A stretch of DNA of 64,000 bases from Diphasiastrum complanatum (GCA_029204225.1 CM055100.1:30444149-30508148), one strand, 5' to 3'. Counted from the stretch's first letter, positions 11,263 to 28,712 are shown. Translations and numbers: made by a program. Notes: generated from the sequence alone by a model not told the origin.

Positions 11263-13292
11263 CTATTTTTCAATATAAATTTCTTTTCCATAAGCTCTTT
11301 CAAGTGTAAGCTCCCTTGCTTCTTGATCCGTTGTCACCGATGTTGCATTAGAGAGAAAAATCTTAAGCATCTCTTGTCGAAATTCAAATATGTCATTTTG
11401 TGTGAATTTCGGACAGGTGAACTACAAATCATCAACAATAGACAAGTTAGACGAATACACAAAAGTAAAAATTCATATAAATAAAGTCAGTGTACATCCA
11501 AACCCAAATTACCTGACGTATATCGACATTTTTCCCTTGGCTGATGAACCATTCCATAAAGCATTTTACATTTTTAATGGCATACCAGCCACAACTGAAT
11601 GAGTCAACTTGTTGAGAGGACTGAGAATCAAAATACAAAATGCTAGTTTCACATCTTTTTATATGGCAATTTGCATCACGAAAAGACTAACTGAAAAATT
11701 GGTTACCTGTGCGTCTATTATCTCTATGTGCCTTGCTACACACAGGGCCTTTGTTGGAGAATAAATGATCATGCTTTTGTATGTCGACATTGAGGTGTGT
11801 TGATCTCAAAGAGTTCATTCTCAGCACCTTTGGATTACACAAACCGACTTCATCCACTCTTAGTGATATAATATGTACAGACCAGTGACAACTGCAATCA
11901 ACCAAATAGTCAATGATATGTAAATGAAAAAAATACAAATAAAGCATATAATAAAACAATACACACAACTCAAATTAAACAATACATACTTTTGACAGTA
12001 TGGTACAACAAAAATTTCGGAGTCGCATGGCATATGTCGTAAACATGACGCAGCTGATTGCTCGTCCTTAAGCAGGTGCAAAAAAATTGAGTAAGCACAA
12101 AAACACCAAGAACACTGTTGCTTTTGTACAATTGAACCCAATAATTGAGTCCAGCTTCGACAATTGGGTCTGTGAGGTCTGAAGACTTATTCAATAACTC
12201 CTTACAGATAACAAGATTAAAATAATTCATATATGAGACCGAATACATATTGAATACAAAGCGACCACCTAATTTATCTATTTTTTTTTAGCTATGTACT
12301 CGTCAAAAATTATATATCGCTCTGAATAAAAAAATGTCAGCATGGGATCGACCAGATATTGAACAGCTAAATTTTTATATACAGTTCCTATTGATTGAGA
12401 TGGGCTATCAGGAAAAAGAGCAATTGATTTTGTTATATATCTATCCAGATCCTCTGTGGTGCGTCTTGGCACATCCAAAGACTGGTCACTATCAGAAGAG
12501 TAATCTAGTAAAAAAGTGACAAGAAGAACCTCTTGAACTTTCAGTGTATCAAGAATCAATTGGGTCTAGCCTATCATCTGCTTGGTCTCATCTGATAGTA
12601 CTAATATTCTTTTAGGCGGAGGTGGAGGAGAGGGGGATTTTTCAGGTTCCACCCTAGACGGCCCAGCTTGATCATGAGTTGGCTGGTCTTCAACTGGCTT
12701 GATTTAGCTTTTTTTGGCCCTGGTTCCTAACCTCACTGGCCTTAACTGGCGAGGCTCTCTTTCCTTCATTCAATATAACTGCTTTCGGTAGTTTTATTGT
12801 CGGTTCATCAAAAATCTCTCGAACTCTAAACCTTGTAGGATCCATATGATTTAAAATCTGCTCATCAATAAGTTCTGTATTTTCATCATAAGACAAGACA
12901 TGAATAACATGAATCAGTTCATCTTCAATAGGATCTGGAATTGGGTCGGTTGATATCCATGCCCCATTCATCACATTAACTAGAAATGTGATCGGCATAT
13001 CCAAAATTCGATCAAGTAAAGGATTCTTGCTCAACTATGATTGGTCATCGCATTGACACATATAATCTGCTGCTGTATAATCCACTATAGCAAGAGCTTG
13101 ATTCCAATTAACAGTATCTGTTTGAGAGTCATAATGAACTCCCAAAGTTTTGACTTGTCGATCACAAGTATGATCCGTTGTTGATGAATCATCATCCTCG
13201 TTTTGGACCATTAGCTTGATTGTCCGAGTGATTGGATCAACTTTGACTGCACGTTCATGATTCTGGCCAGAGTTTGACACATCAAATACCAT
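11263..13292 (-). pseudogene. Ulp1/C48-type cysteine protease-like gene, decayed
   Basis: C48 peptidases cleave ubiquitin-like modifiers and use a His-Asp-Gln-Cys centre. Seen on the minus strand: an N-terminal region from 13292 (VKVDPITRTIKLMVQNEDDD; 13034-12690 with DMPITFLVNVMNGAW), a Pro/Ser linker, DPIVEAGLNYWVQLY (about 12180-12130), IFVVPYC, then CHWSVHIISL with the candidate catalytic His, LRMNSL where an Asp is usual (Asn seen), and QVDSFSCGWYAIKNV with the candidate Gln and Cys. An intron fits between PYCQ and CHWS (GTATGT...TTGCAG, donor about 11994, acceptor before 11891). The last exon 11421-11263 ends with TAG. Frame breaks near 13033, 12690, 12025 and 11700, plus the Asp-to-Asn change, indicate decay. 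Plant Mutator-like elements are known to carry Ulp1-like genes, so a transposon-borne origin is possible; no transposase was found. Confidence 0.6.
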
Positions 13293-13740
13293 ACTTGTAG
13301 ACGATAAACGCTACAAGTCATTCAAAAACAACTGCTTGGCCATAAAATCTTTCGACCCTTCCGTAGAGTACAATGCTGAAATGGCTCCCTAGTATATGAA
13401 GAAAACTTTGTACCCATGGATCAAGGGCTGGTTCCATGCACGAATTCCTATTGTCTTTACTAGAAGAAACCATTTGTTTGACTATGAGGATGATATGTCT
13501 CCTCTAGTTGTTTGTTGAGGTCGAAGGGTACTCGTACTGCTTTGAGCCCCCTACATATTAGATTTGAACAGTCTAGCTTGGGCTGCAACTAGTTTCTGTA
13601 CATGTTACATATACCAAAAATCAATATACGATATACTGCATAGATTTGAATGGCTATTTCATTCTTGAGCGGCTTTGAGTTTCATTTGCAGCTTCCTGAT
13701 TTATTGTCTTTAAATTGTGAAAAATTGCCTACATTGGCAA
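13293..13740. other. Stretch with no supported gene
   Basis: Lies between the protease-like gene and the copia LTR region. Only short frames; nothing recognised. Confidence 0.4.
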
Positions 13741-13749
13741 ATCTAGCCA

Positions 13750-14404
13750 TGTAGAATATTGTACATTTTGTCAATATTGTTGTTGGTTACTTGAATGGCC
13801 AAAGTGCCACTTGTACATACACACCTAAAGTAGGTTACCACGAGTCAAGAGGAGTGGTTGTGTCTATTTGGTAGTGATTCCTACTTTGTAGGATCTAGAC
13901 CATGATTTATGATGAGATTTGTACCTATCATGCACCTACCAAGCATGACTCTTGGATCTAGGCTAGGGTTTTCACATTAGGGCAAGAAAGTGGAGTCTAC
14001 TTCCTTATTACATGCTGGATTTTCACATAACTTTGCAAAGGAAGTGTGTTTTACTATGTATTTCCATTTTCCATAGTGAGAAGATAGAAACTTTTTGGAG
14101 CCTCAAGGAAAAACTCGAGTTTCCTCTCATTGTATGGTGATTACTCTATTTTTCCAATGAAACCCAGCTTTGGCACTTTGTAAACACTGTCTACAGGCCG
14201 TACTACAGCCTTATTTCCACACGTGTGGAGTTGGATTAGACTATTTGATCAATGCTTTGATTGTCTCTACTTGTTTCCTATCAAGCTGCTAAACTAGATC
14301 TTGTTTTCTGATGACTAGTTTCTGATAGATTGTTTAACAAGCATACAATCACCTTGTGGATCATTCAAAGATCCATTTATGGTCCTTAGTACTGTACTTT
14401 TCAC
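13750..14404 (+). repeat. 5' LTR of copia element (left edge approximate)
   Basis: The right end is set by TTTTCACA immediately before the primer-binding site at 14405. The left edge is uncertain because no partner 3' LTR survives; TGTAGAATATTG near 13751 is one candidate start. The segment is AT-rich and noncoding. Confidence 0.4.
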
Positions 14405-14416
14405 ATGGTATCAGAG
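14405..14416 (+). promoter_or_regulatory. Copia primer-binding site (initiator tRNA-Met)
   Basis: TGGTATCAGAGC is the classic complement to the 3' end of plant initiator tRNA-Met. It abuts the CA end of the upstream LTR and lies about 630 bp before the gag start, in the same orientation. Confidence 0.9.
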
Positions 14417-15036
14417 CCAAGTACAAGGCCATTGATCTGTGTCTGAATCTAATCCAGTTTTAGCAGGTTTTGGTGCAAAAAGCTAGTATTGGAAGGGCGA
14501 GCTGGTATCCAGGTTTTGGTGAGGGGATTTGATCCCAAACTTTTTCAGGATCAAAATACGTACTATTCACACGTGTGGGCATCTCTGAACCAGCATTTAA
14601 TAACCCATATTCATTGGATCATAGAAAATTCATATGGTGTTAGTTTGATGTAATTTTTGGTGCAAATCCTAGAATAAGCTACCAAGATCACTTGCCATTG
14701 ATTAGTTTTGAATTTGTTTCATGAAAACTAATTAATCTAGGCTGATTTCAGACCTTCTTAAAGTGGAAACCAGGTCTTGAAAGTACATCAAAGTGAATGA
14801 GAGAGATAGAGTCAGTTTTTGTCCAAGAATAGCCAAGATTGGCAAGATTTGCTTGAGTGTAGTTTTCATCTCATCTTATCTTCATTCCAGCTTGTGAGGA
14901 AGTGATAGAACTGTGATTACAAATCCATCTGTTGGATTAGAAGTCAACATTTGAGTGAAACACTGCAAGTTAGAAACCTTTGTGAGTTTCAGGTCCAAAC
15001 GATTCTATATCTTGTGTGTAGAATCTTGCTAGTAAG

Positions 15037-17166
15037 ATGGGATCAGTGGGAGCCTACCTTCTAGAAGCTAGTGAGAGGTTAAATTCTACCAATTATGCTA
15101 TTTGGAAAGTGAGGATGGAGTCACTAATGGTGCTCCAGGATCTTTATGAGTTTCTAATAGATGATGAAGATGAACCTCTAGGTGCACAGGAATTAGTGAG
15201 ATACAAGAAGAGGTCTAGGCTTGCACTTCACTGTATTAAGATGAATGTAAGCAATGATCTTTTAAGGGAAGTATCATCATGTAAGAGTGCTAAAGAGGCT
15301 TGGGAATCTTTAAAATCTATCTATGAGTCTAGTAACACTTCGAGGGTTCTCATGCTTAGGAATCAGATTCTACAAAGCATGAAGAGGAACGATGAGAATG
15401 CACAAGATTATGTTCTAAGAATCAAGTCTCTTAATAGGGAGTTAGCTTCCATTGGAGAGAAGATTCAAGATAGTAAGCTTGTTCAGATTGTCCTAAATGG
15501 TCTAGGGAGTGGCTTTACAAATTTGGTCCAAAGCTTTGCAATCCAAGACACTTTGCCTACTATAGAAAAGCTACACAGTGTATTAGTAGCTGAAGAGTGT
15601 AGGATGTTGCATACCAATGCAAGAATGAATGCTATTTCTCTACAGGATGGTGATGAGAAAGCTAATTTCTCATTCAAAGGCAAGAAGAAGACCAATGGCA
15701 AGAAGAAGCACTTCAAGGAGACCAAGGAGGAGGATGAGGCTTCAAGCTCAAAGGGCAAGATCAAAGACAAGTCCAAGTACAAATGTTTTTTCTGTGGAAA
15801 GAAAGGACATTTTGCATCAGAATGTCTCAAGAAGAAGAAGGCACAAGAGAGCAAACAAAGCAACATTGCACATCAGGAGGAAGAGGAGGATGAAGAATCA
15901 TCCTTGATGGTTTCCAACAAACCACCATCATCCAAGAGCAACACCAATGATTCTTGGTGGATTGATAGTGGGGCAAGTTCCCACATGACATATCAAAAGG
16001 ACATATTCTCCACCTTACTTTCTTACAATGACTTACATAGATCAATCTATACTGCAAGTAGTCAAGAATGTAAGATAAGTGGAATAGGAACAATTCCCTT
16101 GTATGTGGGATCATCCAAAAGGATGAATCTAGATAATGTTCTTTATGTTCCTAAGTTAACCAAGAATTTGCTTAGTGTTGGCCAGTTAATGGATAATGGC
16201 CTAGATGTACAATTTAAGCATGGAGTTTGTTCCATCCTTAGAAATGATGAATGTATAGCCAAAGGCTTTAAGCAAGGTAGATTGTTTAAGCTTGATGCTA
16301 ATATTGCAGTGGAGAGTGTTAACTTGGCAAAGGTGGAACTATCAAAGGTGGAACTGTGGCACAAAAGGTTGGGCCACCCCAACTACAAAGCCATGGAATC
16401 TATGGCTACAAAGGAGCTTGCAGTTGGACTCCCCAAGCATTTGTCAAAGTGTGGGAAGAGATGTGAAGCATGCAGCCTCTCAAAGGCTCACAAGCTACCC
16501 TTCTCAAGATCTACATCAAGATCAAACTCTCCTCTTGAACTCATCCATTCGGATGTTCATAGTTTTTCACATGAGTCTAATGGTGGTGCCAAGTACTATG
16601 TAATCTTCATTGATGACTATTCTAGATTTTGTTGGATGTACCTCTTGTCTGCAAATCAATGGTGTTTGATTCTTTTGTAAAGTTCAAGACTTTGGTAGAA
16701 AATCAACTTAGTACCAAGATTAAGGTATTAAGGAGTGATAATGGAGGTGAATATGTCTCCAATAAGTTGATTGACTTTTGTATTTCTAATGGCATGAAGA
16801 GGGAGTTGTCATGTCCATACACCCCTCAACAAAATGGAGTGAGTGAGAGAAGAAATAGATCTCTTTGTGAGTGTGCTAAGGCCTTAAGGCTAGATGCTTC
16901 TCTATCCAAACCATTTTGGGGTGAAGCAATAACTTGTGCTAACTATTTGTGCAATAGATTGCCAAACCAAGCCATTGGAGGAATCACACCATTTGAAGCT
17001 CTATTTGGAGAGAAGCCCAATCTCAAAGATCTCAAAGTTTTTGGATCCACTTGCTATGTACACCAATCCTTGGATAAGAGAAGGAAGGATGATGCAACAT
17101 CCATCAAAGGCATCTTTGTGGGATATGGTGAGAATAGCAAAGGTTATAGAGTCTTCAATCCCATGA
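15037..17166 (+). pseudogene. Ty1/copia gag-protease-integrase polyprotein, frameshifted and truncated
   Basis: An open frame of 547 codons (15037-16680) continues in another frame to about 17166. Domains in order: UBN2-type gag (residues about 10-215: NYAIWKVRMESLM, KEAWESLKSIYE); a Lys-rich linker; a CCHC zinc knuckle CFFCGKKGHFASEC (about 250-263); aspartic protease active site WWIDSGASSHMT (about 308-319); the gag-pre-integrase His/Cys domain LWHKRLGHPN...CEACSLSKAHKLPF; and the integrase core with HSDV, YYVIFIDDYSRF, RSDNGGEY and PYTPQQNGVSERRNR giving the D-D-E residues. A frameshift falls near 16640, just after the YSRFCWMYLL stretch. Homology ends about 17166 inside the integrase C-terminal region, and reverse transcriptase, RNase H and the 3' LTR are absent. 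The start at 15037 opens the family's conserved gag N-terminus. Confidence 0.93.
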
Positions 17167-17520
17167 AGGACTCAACGAAACTGCAATATGCCGCTACCGC
17201 AATGGCTACGGGTCTCAACAAAAGGCAAACGACACTGAACCGCAAAGTCTACCTTACAGGTTAAGTGAAGACCAAAACCGCAAGGAACCACAAGCTAAGT
17301 TTTACAACATACATTGCGACCATTACAAACCACGAAGACAATATTATAGTTCAATACGACTTCTATGACGGCGCACCTTCATGCTCCTAAAGCAGAGTTC
17401 TAATCCAAATCATGTACAGATGTTGCTATACACTACTTCATGACCAAGTACACAAGAACTAAACTAATCTTGTAAATATGGATTAGTTAAAGGCAAATCT
17501 TGTAAACAAACGAGATCGTC
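17167..17520. other. Unassigned sequence after the copia breakpoint
   Basis: Composition changes abruptly at about 17167 (GACTCAACGAAACTGC onward). No coding homology was recognised. It may be the left part of the next LTR. Confidence 0.35.
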
Positions 17521-17993
17521 ATGTATAAATACATCTCCAGCTCTCATTAGTCGATGTGCATTAGAGTGGAAGATCTATAACATACAATTGTTGCTCTTGT
17601 TCCATTTCAAGCAGTTAATGTAATATACAAGCAACATTTCTTCATCTGTGTCTTACGTAGATATTTGTATGTTGTGATCAGATTGCATTACTCTATCTTA
17701 CCTGATGCGCTCATTCACTCACTCTGACAAATCACGGACGTCTCTGACTCCTCTGCATCTGATCGAAATATGGTCATTTCTGACGCCTGAGAGACAAGCG
17801 CAAAATATCGACACCATATTTTTTCATTCCACAGTTGAACACTCCAACTCTAATCACTGCTTGTAACTCCTACACTCCTCGGTGGATGCGATATCCTTGA
17901 TACTTGATCACACATTTGTTTTTAAAACCGGTCCTACATTGGGGCGAGAGCTATTCCACACTATTTTCTTTCCTCCCGTTCGGATCAAACAAG
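17521..17993 (+). repeat. Possible LTR of another retroelement
   Basis: It contains a TATA-like box (TGTATAAATACATC, about 17522) and ends just before a primer-binding-like sequence at 17994. No partner LTR or coding region was found downstream, because the AG-family unit intervenes at 18.2 kb. Both borders are approximate. Confidence 0.35.
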
Positions 17994-18005
17994 TGGTAAC
18001 AGAGC
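17994..18005 (+). promoter_or_regulatory. Primer-binding-like site, tRNA-Met type variant
   Basis: TGGTAACAGAGC differs at one position from the usual TGGTATCAGAGC primer site. It lies two bases after a CAAACA end, consistent with an LTR border. Confidence 0.5.
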
Positions 18006-18190
18006 CTCTCGGCTTACTAGTTATGTCTCCTTTGTTCATTCCATTCATCCACCCAGTTCCACCAGTATCAATTTTAGATTTTCTTGAAACCATTACTTTC
18101 TTGAATTTTTTTTGCAACTTGGAATGAGAATGAGTCATATAGTATAAGATTATGTGATGAGAAAGAGATTGGAAATTGGAGAGTGAGAGA

Positions 18191-23840
<5,650 letters not shown>

Positions 23841-23993
23841 CCACCTAAAGTTTTATAGAAGGGACTTTCATTGAAGAGGGCATCATTTAAAATAATTTTT
23901 CCGCTTTAAAAAAAAAAAACTTAAAATCATTTAAAGGGTCTAACTATAAACTATTTAAAGCAAAAGGGGGTATTATTAGATTAGATACTACCC

Positions 23994-23995
<2 letters not shown>
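23841..23995. other. Short spacer before AG tract
   Basis: Includes an A run near 23910 and ends CTACCCATG at the tract. No gene seen. Confidence 0.4.

Positions 23996-24056
<61 letters not shown>
23996..24056. repeat. (AG)n microsatellite, about 61 bp
   Basis: AG run preceded by CCCATG. The right flank is not the usual tail but a hairpin-rich segment belonging to unit E. Confidence 0.95.
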
Positions 24057-24058
<2 letters not shown>

Positions 24059-24121
24059 CCCACCACTCGTCCCGTAGTTAGTGAATCCCTTCGGGGGCAG
24101 TTAGCTCCCCGTAAGGGATAA

Positions 24122-25956
24122 CTAACTGCCCGCCAAAAGACAATCAACATCATGAGGTAGAGAGTAAGACAAATTCGAAAGAAATTCTGAGATCAGTAAA
24201 TTATTGATTATAGGAGATAGTTTATCTCTCATAAATCCATTTTTTTGAAAAGCATCAACCAAAATTCCGACTTCTTTTATGAACGTATTTTGTTTGTTAC
24301 AATAGTACATTGCAGCAATGACCTATGAAACTATAACCTTATATGAATTATAGATTGGTCTATTCGAAGCCATATGTATGTACAATAAAAATGGAAAAGG
24401 TAATTCTCTTCTTTTGTCAAACTTTGAGAGGTGTGTCAGACCAGAATTTTGATCAAAGGCAACAGATATATATATAAAGATGGTGATGTTTTCTTTTGAC
24501 ATTTTCTATTTCTAGAAAGTCTAGAGGGTAGATCTAGAATAAGTTTTCACGAGTTCTTATTTGTGTTTTATCCATAAAGAGCTCAATATTAGGGTTACTG
24601 ATGAAACAAATGTCATCAATATATCTAAATGAATGTATAAAGTCATTCATAAAAGTGGTAAGGACTAATCTGCCAAGTCTCTTTATAAATTGTGATTTAA
24701 AGAAGGATAAATACCAATTACACCAGGTTGGTGAACACAAAAAACCCATAGGTATACCACGTATTTGTCTCCAGGTTTTGTTCCCTAATCTGACGATACA
24801 TTTATCAATCAGGAGATCATTCCATTGATAGAGTAAATTAATATCAACAGTGTGTCATTCGTATGATTGCTTTTTATCCCATAACCATTTGAATTTTTCG
24901 CGTGTGTGATTCCATTTATAATAAAGTAGATCATGTTTAGAATGTTTGAAGGCATATCTAATTGTCTTTTTCATGACAGCTTTCAGTCCTTCCGGACCAT
25001 CTAAAGGTATATTCTTGTAACATTTTGAAATATCTACAACCCATATATTGGTAATCAAAGGTGGTAGATTTAGATAGAAATCCATGGATGACTCACATTG
25101 CCAATGTAAAATTGTATCTGCTCTTAGGATACTCTTGTATGTATTTACCTTAAGGCCTGCACCTTCCATGAGGAACGATGACAACATACCAAGAGCTCCT
25201 GTGAGAAATTTGGCAAGTTTGTTTAAACAACAATTGTGAGCATTGGTATTCCATCTAAATGAACCCTTGTGGGCTTTATATGTGCAGAGGAGATATGGTA
25301 GAGAATCATTCCCCAAGAAAATTTCTGGTAAAATCTTAATAGTAGTGTCCATTATATATGGAAGAGAATCCTCAATAGAGTTAGATTGTTCATTGGGAAA
25401 AGGAGTAAAGTCTGGACCTGTTGAGTCTTTGTATGTCCAACTTTCGTGCAAAGAATTTACACATGAAATAGAGGTTGTTTTGTGCTTTATCAATACCATT
25501 AACGTAGAGAAAGTTAGTAAACCATTGTAGTTCATCATTGGCAATCCTATTCTTAGTAAGAGTAGTAGTATTTTCATGAAGCCATTTATCCTTTGTAATA
25601 TAGCTCAATGCAATATCTTTACAAAAACCAACATGGCTCATTTTTGTAGTTTCGTCTAGAAGTGCATAAGAAGGTACATGTTTCATAAGTTTGAACCATC
25701 CATCATAAAGTTCAGAAGCAACTTCGTTCGCATTAGCTTGTCTTAAAGTAATGTGGTTTAGACCTTTTTCTAATGATTTTTGTAAGAAGGAACTTTTAAC
25801 AATATTACAATCTGTGCATGTGACATGACCAATTTTTTCTAAGATAAATTTTTTGAAACGTTTGAAAGCAGAATAATGACCGGAATGTAGGTTTTCTATA
25901 TCAAATTCGTAAAAAACATCATAAGAGAAGTACCATTCACATTTTACACTTGGTAG
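24122..25956 (-). pseudogene. Penelope-like-type reverse transcriptase (unit E)
   Basis: A minus-strand frame readable over about 600 residues with a few stops. In order: HVTCTDCNIVKSSFLQKSLE; NGIDKAQNNLYFMCKFFARKL; LPYLLCTYKAHKGSFRW (fingers); VVDISKCYKNIPLDG, motif A with its Asp; TWRQIRGIPMGFLCSPTWCN, motif B with GIPMG; FRYIDDICFISN, motif C with YIDD; then a decayed thumb. A frame interruption lies near 24850. DKAxNN, GIPMG and YIDD in this order fit Penelope-like or related non-LTR reverse transcriptases better than copia or gypsy enzymes, which carry YVDD/FIDD in a different context. A GIY-YIG endonuclease was not found on either side. Assignment to a named Penelope clade needs a phylogeny. 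Confidence 0.75.
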
Positions 25957-26186
25957 CTACAACCAACCAAAGATGATATCATGAAAGAGTTCGTCTACAA
26001 TACCAAAAAGTCTGCGTAAAATGTGAGCATAAAAGTACTTCACATGGGTAGCCTCAAAAACTCTATTACGGTAACATAAATGCAAAAAAAGTCTCTCTGT
26101 GTCGCTGCTAGTGATAAGCTGGAGACGGTTGGTCGCTGAAGTACTGATTTCCCTTCTAACTGTCCCTTCTTCGTCCTGCACATCGA

Positions 26187-27096
26187 TTAGGATTTGTAAA
26201 AGTTCAATTTTTTGACTGGTAAATCATGTTTGGTGCCACTGCTTTGTCCTTCCTTTCCTTTGAAATCTGAAAACCGCTTTTTCTTTTCTGCTCCTGATCC
26301 AGAATTGACTGAGTTCGGATTGTTAAGATTGAAAGAGCCAATTCTTTTATTCGAGTTCTGGAAGTATTTATCTTGGAGGGTAGAAAAGCTAGGTTGTTTT
26401 AGAAGGCACTCTATTTCTCGGATATTTTTGACATCTCCCAAAGGTGTAAGAAGTTTGGTAGAAGAATCTTTTGTAAATTCGATGGAAGCATCAATCATGT
26501 ATTGGTGGATAAAATAAAGTCAAGTGTGATTTCACTACATCCCTAGCTGGTATATGAAGCCACATGAATAATGCATTCATCTAATTTTGGAGGGAAGCAC
26601 CATGAAAAAACTTGGCTAGGTTATTCATCATGAACCAGATAGCATGGTCAAACCAAACGATGGAAGAGCTATTTTTGCATTTTTCACCACATCTACACTT
26701 GAAAAAAGGTCTTTTCCAGTTCCAAATTTTGGCTTGGTGTAGGTTCATTCTATTGAAGCCGGTTTCAAAGTGGCCTCTAATTCTGACCCATGTTTGCTCA
26801 GAAGGGCAGCGAGAGGGTTCGAATTTGTTCATACGAATAATGGTGTCGAAAGAAACAGAGGTCTCAAGTGAAGGATTTTTATGCAGGGCAGCCAATTTGT
26901 AGACTTGTATTTCTCTTTCTGTCAAATGAGTCATCATGATCCAAAGATCGATAGAGATGGGTGCAAGAAAATTGACAGAAAGAAGACTCCAAAGTTTAAA
27001 AGACGTTAGAGTGGATTTATACTCAATAATTCTGTCAGGAACAAAGGGGTGGGCAACAAGATAGTTTGGAATGGGCAACAAGATAGTTTGAAGCAA
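26187..27096 (-). pseudogene. N-terminal coding part of unit E, with Cys-rich CRCGEKC motif
   Basis: Two open stretches on the minus strand. 27096-26581 (171 codons) carries TWVRIRGHFETGFNRMN and then FFKCRCGEKCKN followed by FDHAIWFMMNNLAKFFHG. 26498-26187 is a Lys/Ser/Asn-rich linker with GSGAEKKKRFSDFKGKEGQS. They precede the RT in the same orientation with only small breaks, so they probably belong to the same polyprotein. N-terminal-endonuclease Penelope-like elements are known to carry a short CxC-motif domain before the RT, and CRCGEKC could be that motif. I could not find the GIY and YIG residues, so this is an inference. Confidence 0.5.
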
Positions 27097-27149
27097 GTAT
27101 GGTCAACTAAAGTGATACATACATGCCTATCTTATTTCAGATTGTCTCT

Positions 27150-27665
27150 TGATTGAATGGACCTCTACATCTGCTATGGAGAGACTGATCCATCTGATAT
27201 CCACACATTGCATGGATATACAAATATGAATTGTGCAGGTGATGTAGACACAAGAAATTCCACTTCTAAATTTGTCTTCCTGCTTAATGGTGGTCTGATA
27301 TTTTGGAATAGCCGAAAGCAGACCTCCATTGCAATGTCCTCAATAGAATACGAGCACATTGCAGCTTCACATGCTACCAAAGAGGCAATTTGGTTCAGAA
27401 ACTCATAGCTAACATTGGCCTCAGACAATCTACTCCAACAATTATTTAGTGCGATAATCAAAATGCTATTGCATTATTGATCTCATTCTAGAAGCAACCA
27501 CCTTGAAATCAAATATCAATACATTAGGAGCAAACTTTTCAACAAGGAGACAAGTCTGAAGTTTTGCAGAGCATAGCATATGGCAGTTGATGTATTTACA
27601 AAGGGATTAAATTCAGAGACACACAAGAACTTTTGTGCAATCCTGAATTTTACAACAAGGATCCA
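27150..27665 (+). pseudogene. Copia RNase H fragment
   Basis: A plus-strand reading with a few stops: LHGYTNMNCAGDVDTRNSTS, FVFLLNGGLIFWNSRKQTS, MSSIEYEHIAASHATKEAIW, then KYQYIRSKLF and VDVFTKGLNSETHKNFC. These are the ordered landmarks of copia RNase H and the polyprotein C-terminus. The upstream RT is missing because unit E abuts at about 27110-27150. A polypurine tract and LTR start follow at once, so this is the 3' end of a copia element. Confidence 0.88.
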
Positions 27666-28096
27666 AATTAAGAGGGGGTGTTGGATTTCTATTATTTCTC
27701 CATACCTAGTTATATGGATAATCTAGATCCATTCATTTGCTGCATATAATAACTTGTATAGTTGCAAGGTTTGTAGAAATACAAAGGTTATTTAACAATC
27801 TATAGAGTTATAGTGGAATCACTATCATGTGTCTACTTGACACAGACAAACTATTGAAGCCAACTTAAGAAGCCACGTATTGAGTACAATTGTCGAAGGC
27901 AATTCAAACTATCGGCTATGTCGATTTGATCCATTCAATGATCTTTTGACCCTGAGTGATGTCAGCCATATCTTTCACGACTTGGCAGAATCTTCAGCAG
28001 ATTAAGATTCTATCAGATGGCGACTATCAACAACTAAACATAGTGCCTTAATCCATCTTGTAAATGCATTAATTAATTCTTTTAATTGTACAACTA

Positions 28097-28160
<64 letters not shown>

Positions 28161-28200
28161 TCGATAGCGCATTGCTAATCAACTAATCAAAAAATCATCT
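27666..28200 (+). repeat. Copia 3' LTR with polypurine tract; right end approximate
   Basis: AATTAAGAGGGGG is a polypurine tract immediately followed by TGTTGGATTTCTATT, a TG-type LTR start (about 27678). The LTR body contains the (CA)n/(TA)n tract at 28098-28160. No 5' partner is present, so the end near 28200 is estimated. Confidence 0.6.
28098..28160. repeat. (CA)n(TA)n microsatellite
   Basis: About 27 CA units and then about five TA units, inside the copia LTR. Confidence 0.95.
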
Positions 28201-28235
28201 CGTGACTCTGTGAACTAACGTGAAACAGAGCGCTC

Positions 28236-28352
<117 letters not shown>

Positions 28353-28628
28353 ATGATCAGAATATTGTTTCAAAGAGATCGCACATCTATAAGCATTCAA
28401 ACGGGGCTTGGCATTTTGCAAGTAAATTTTTTGCGAGTTTCTTTCTTGCCATGAGTCAATACAAAAATAGCACATGGTGTGGTATCTTTTTTATGCCACT
28501 ACTTGAATGTTTATTAATAAGAATTGTGGTTTGGCACATGGTTAAAAATCCCATAATGAAATCCCAAAAAAAAAAAAATTGAAGTTAAAAAACATTTTTA
28601 GCCTTATGCTACAAAAAGAAATTTTTTT
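28353..28628. other. Stretch with no supported gene
   Basis: Contains an A run near 28566 and a T run before 28631. No feature recognised. Confidence 0.4.
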
Positions 28629-28660
28629 TTGACTGAATCACTTGGCACGTGGCGTGCCAA

Positions 28661-28712
<52 letters not shown>

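Larger units (their letters stand above)
24057..27110 (-). mobile_element. Microsatellite-ended unit E with the best-preserved RT
   Basis: Its 3' end abuts the (CT)n tract on the minus strand. The last 90 bp hold strong inverted repeats: GGGCAGTTAG at 24096-24105 against CTAACTGCCC at 24122-24131, and overlapping ATCCCTTCGGGG against CCCCGTAAGGGAT. Upstream lies an RT reading (25956-24122) and, before it, N-terminal coding pieces (27096-26581, 26498-26187, 26181-25957). The tail differs from units A-D, so E is a sister subfamily sharing RT and microsatellite attachment. The 5' border near 27110 adjoins a copia fragment. Confidence 0.55.

Noticed and set aside
24088-24135. Bacterial-type terminator hairpin
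   Set aside because: This is plant nuclear DNA. The hairpin sits at the 3' end of a retroelement unit beside a CT tract.
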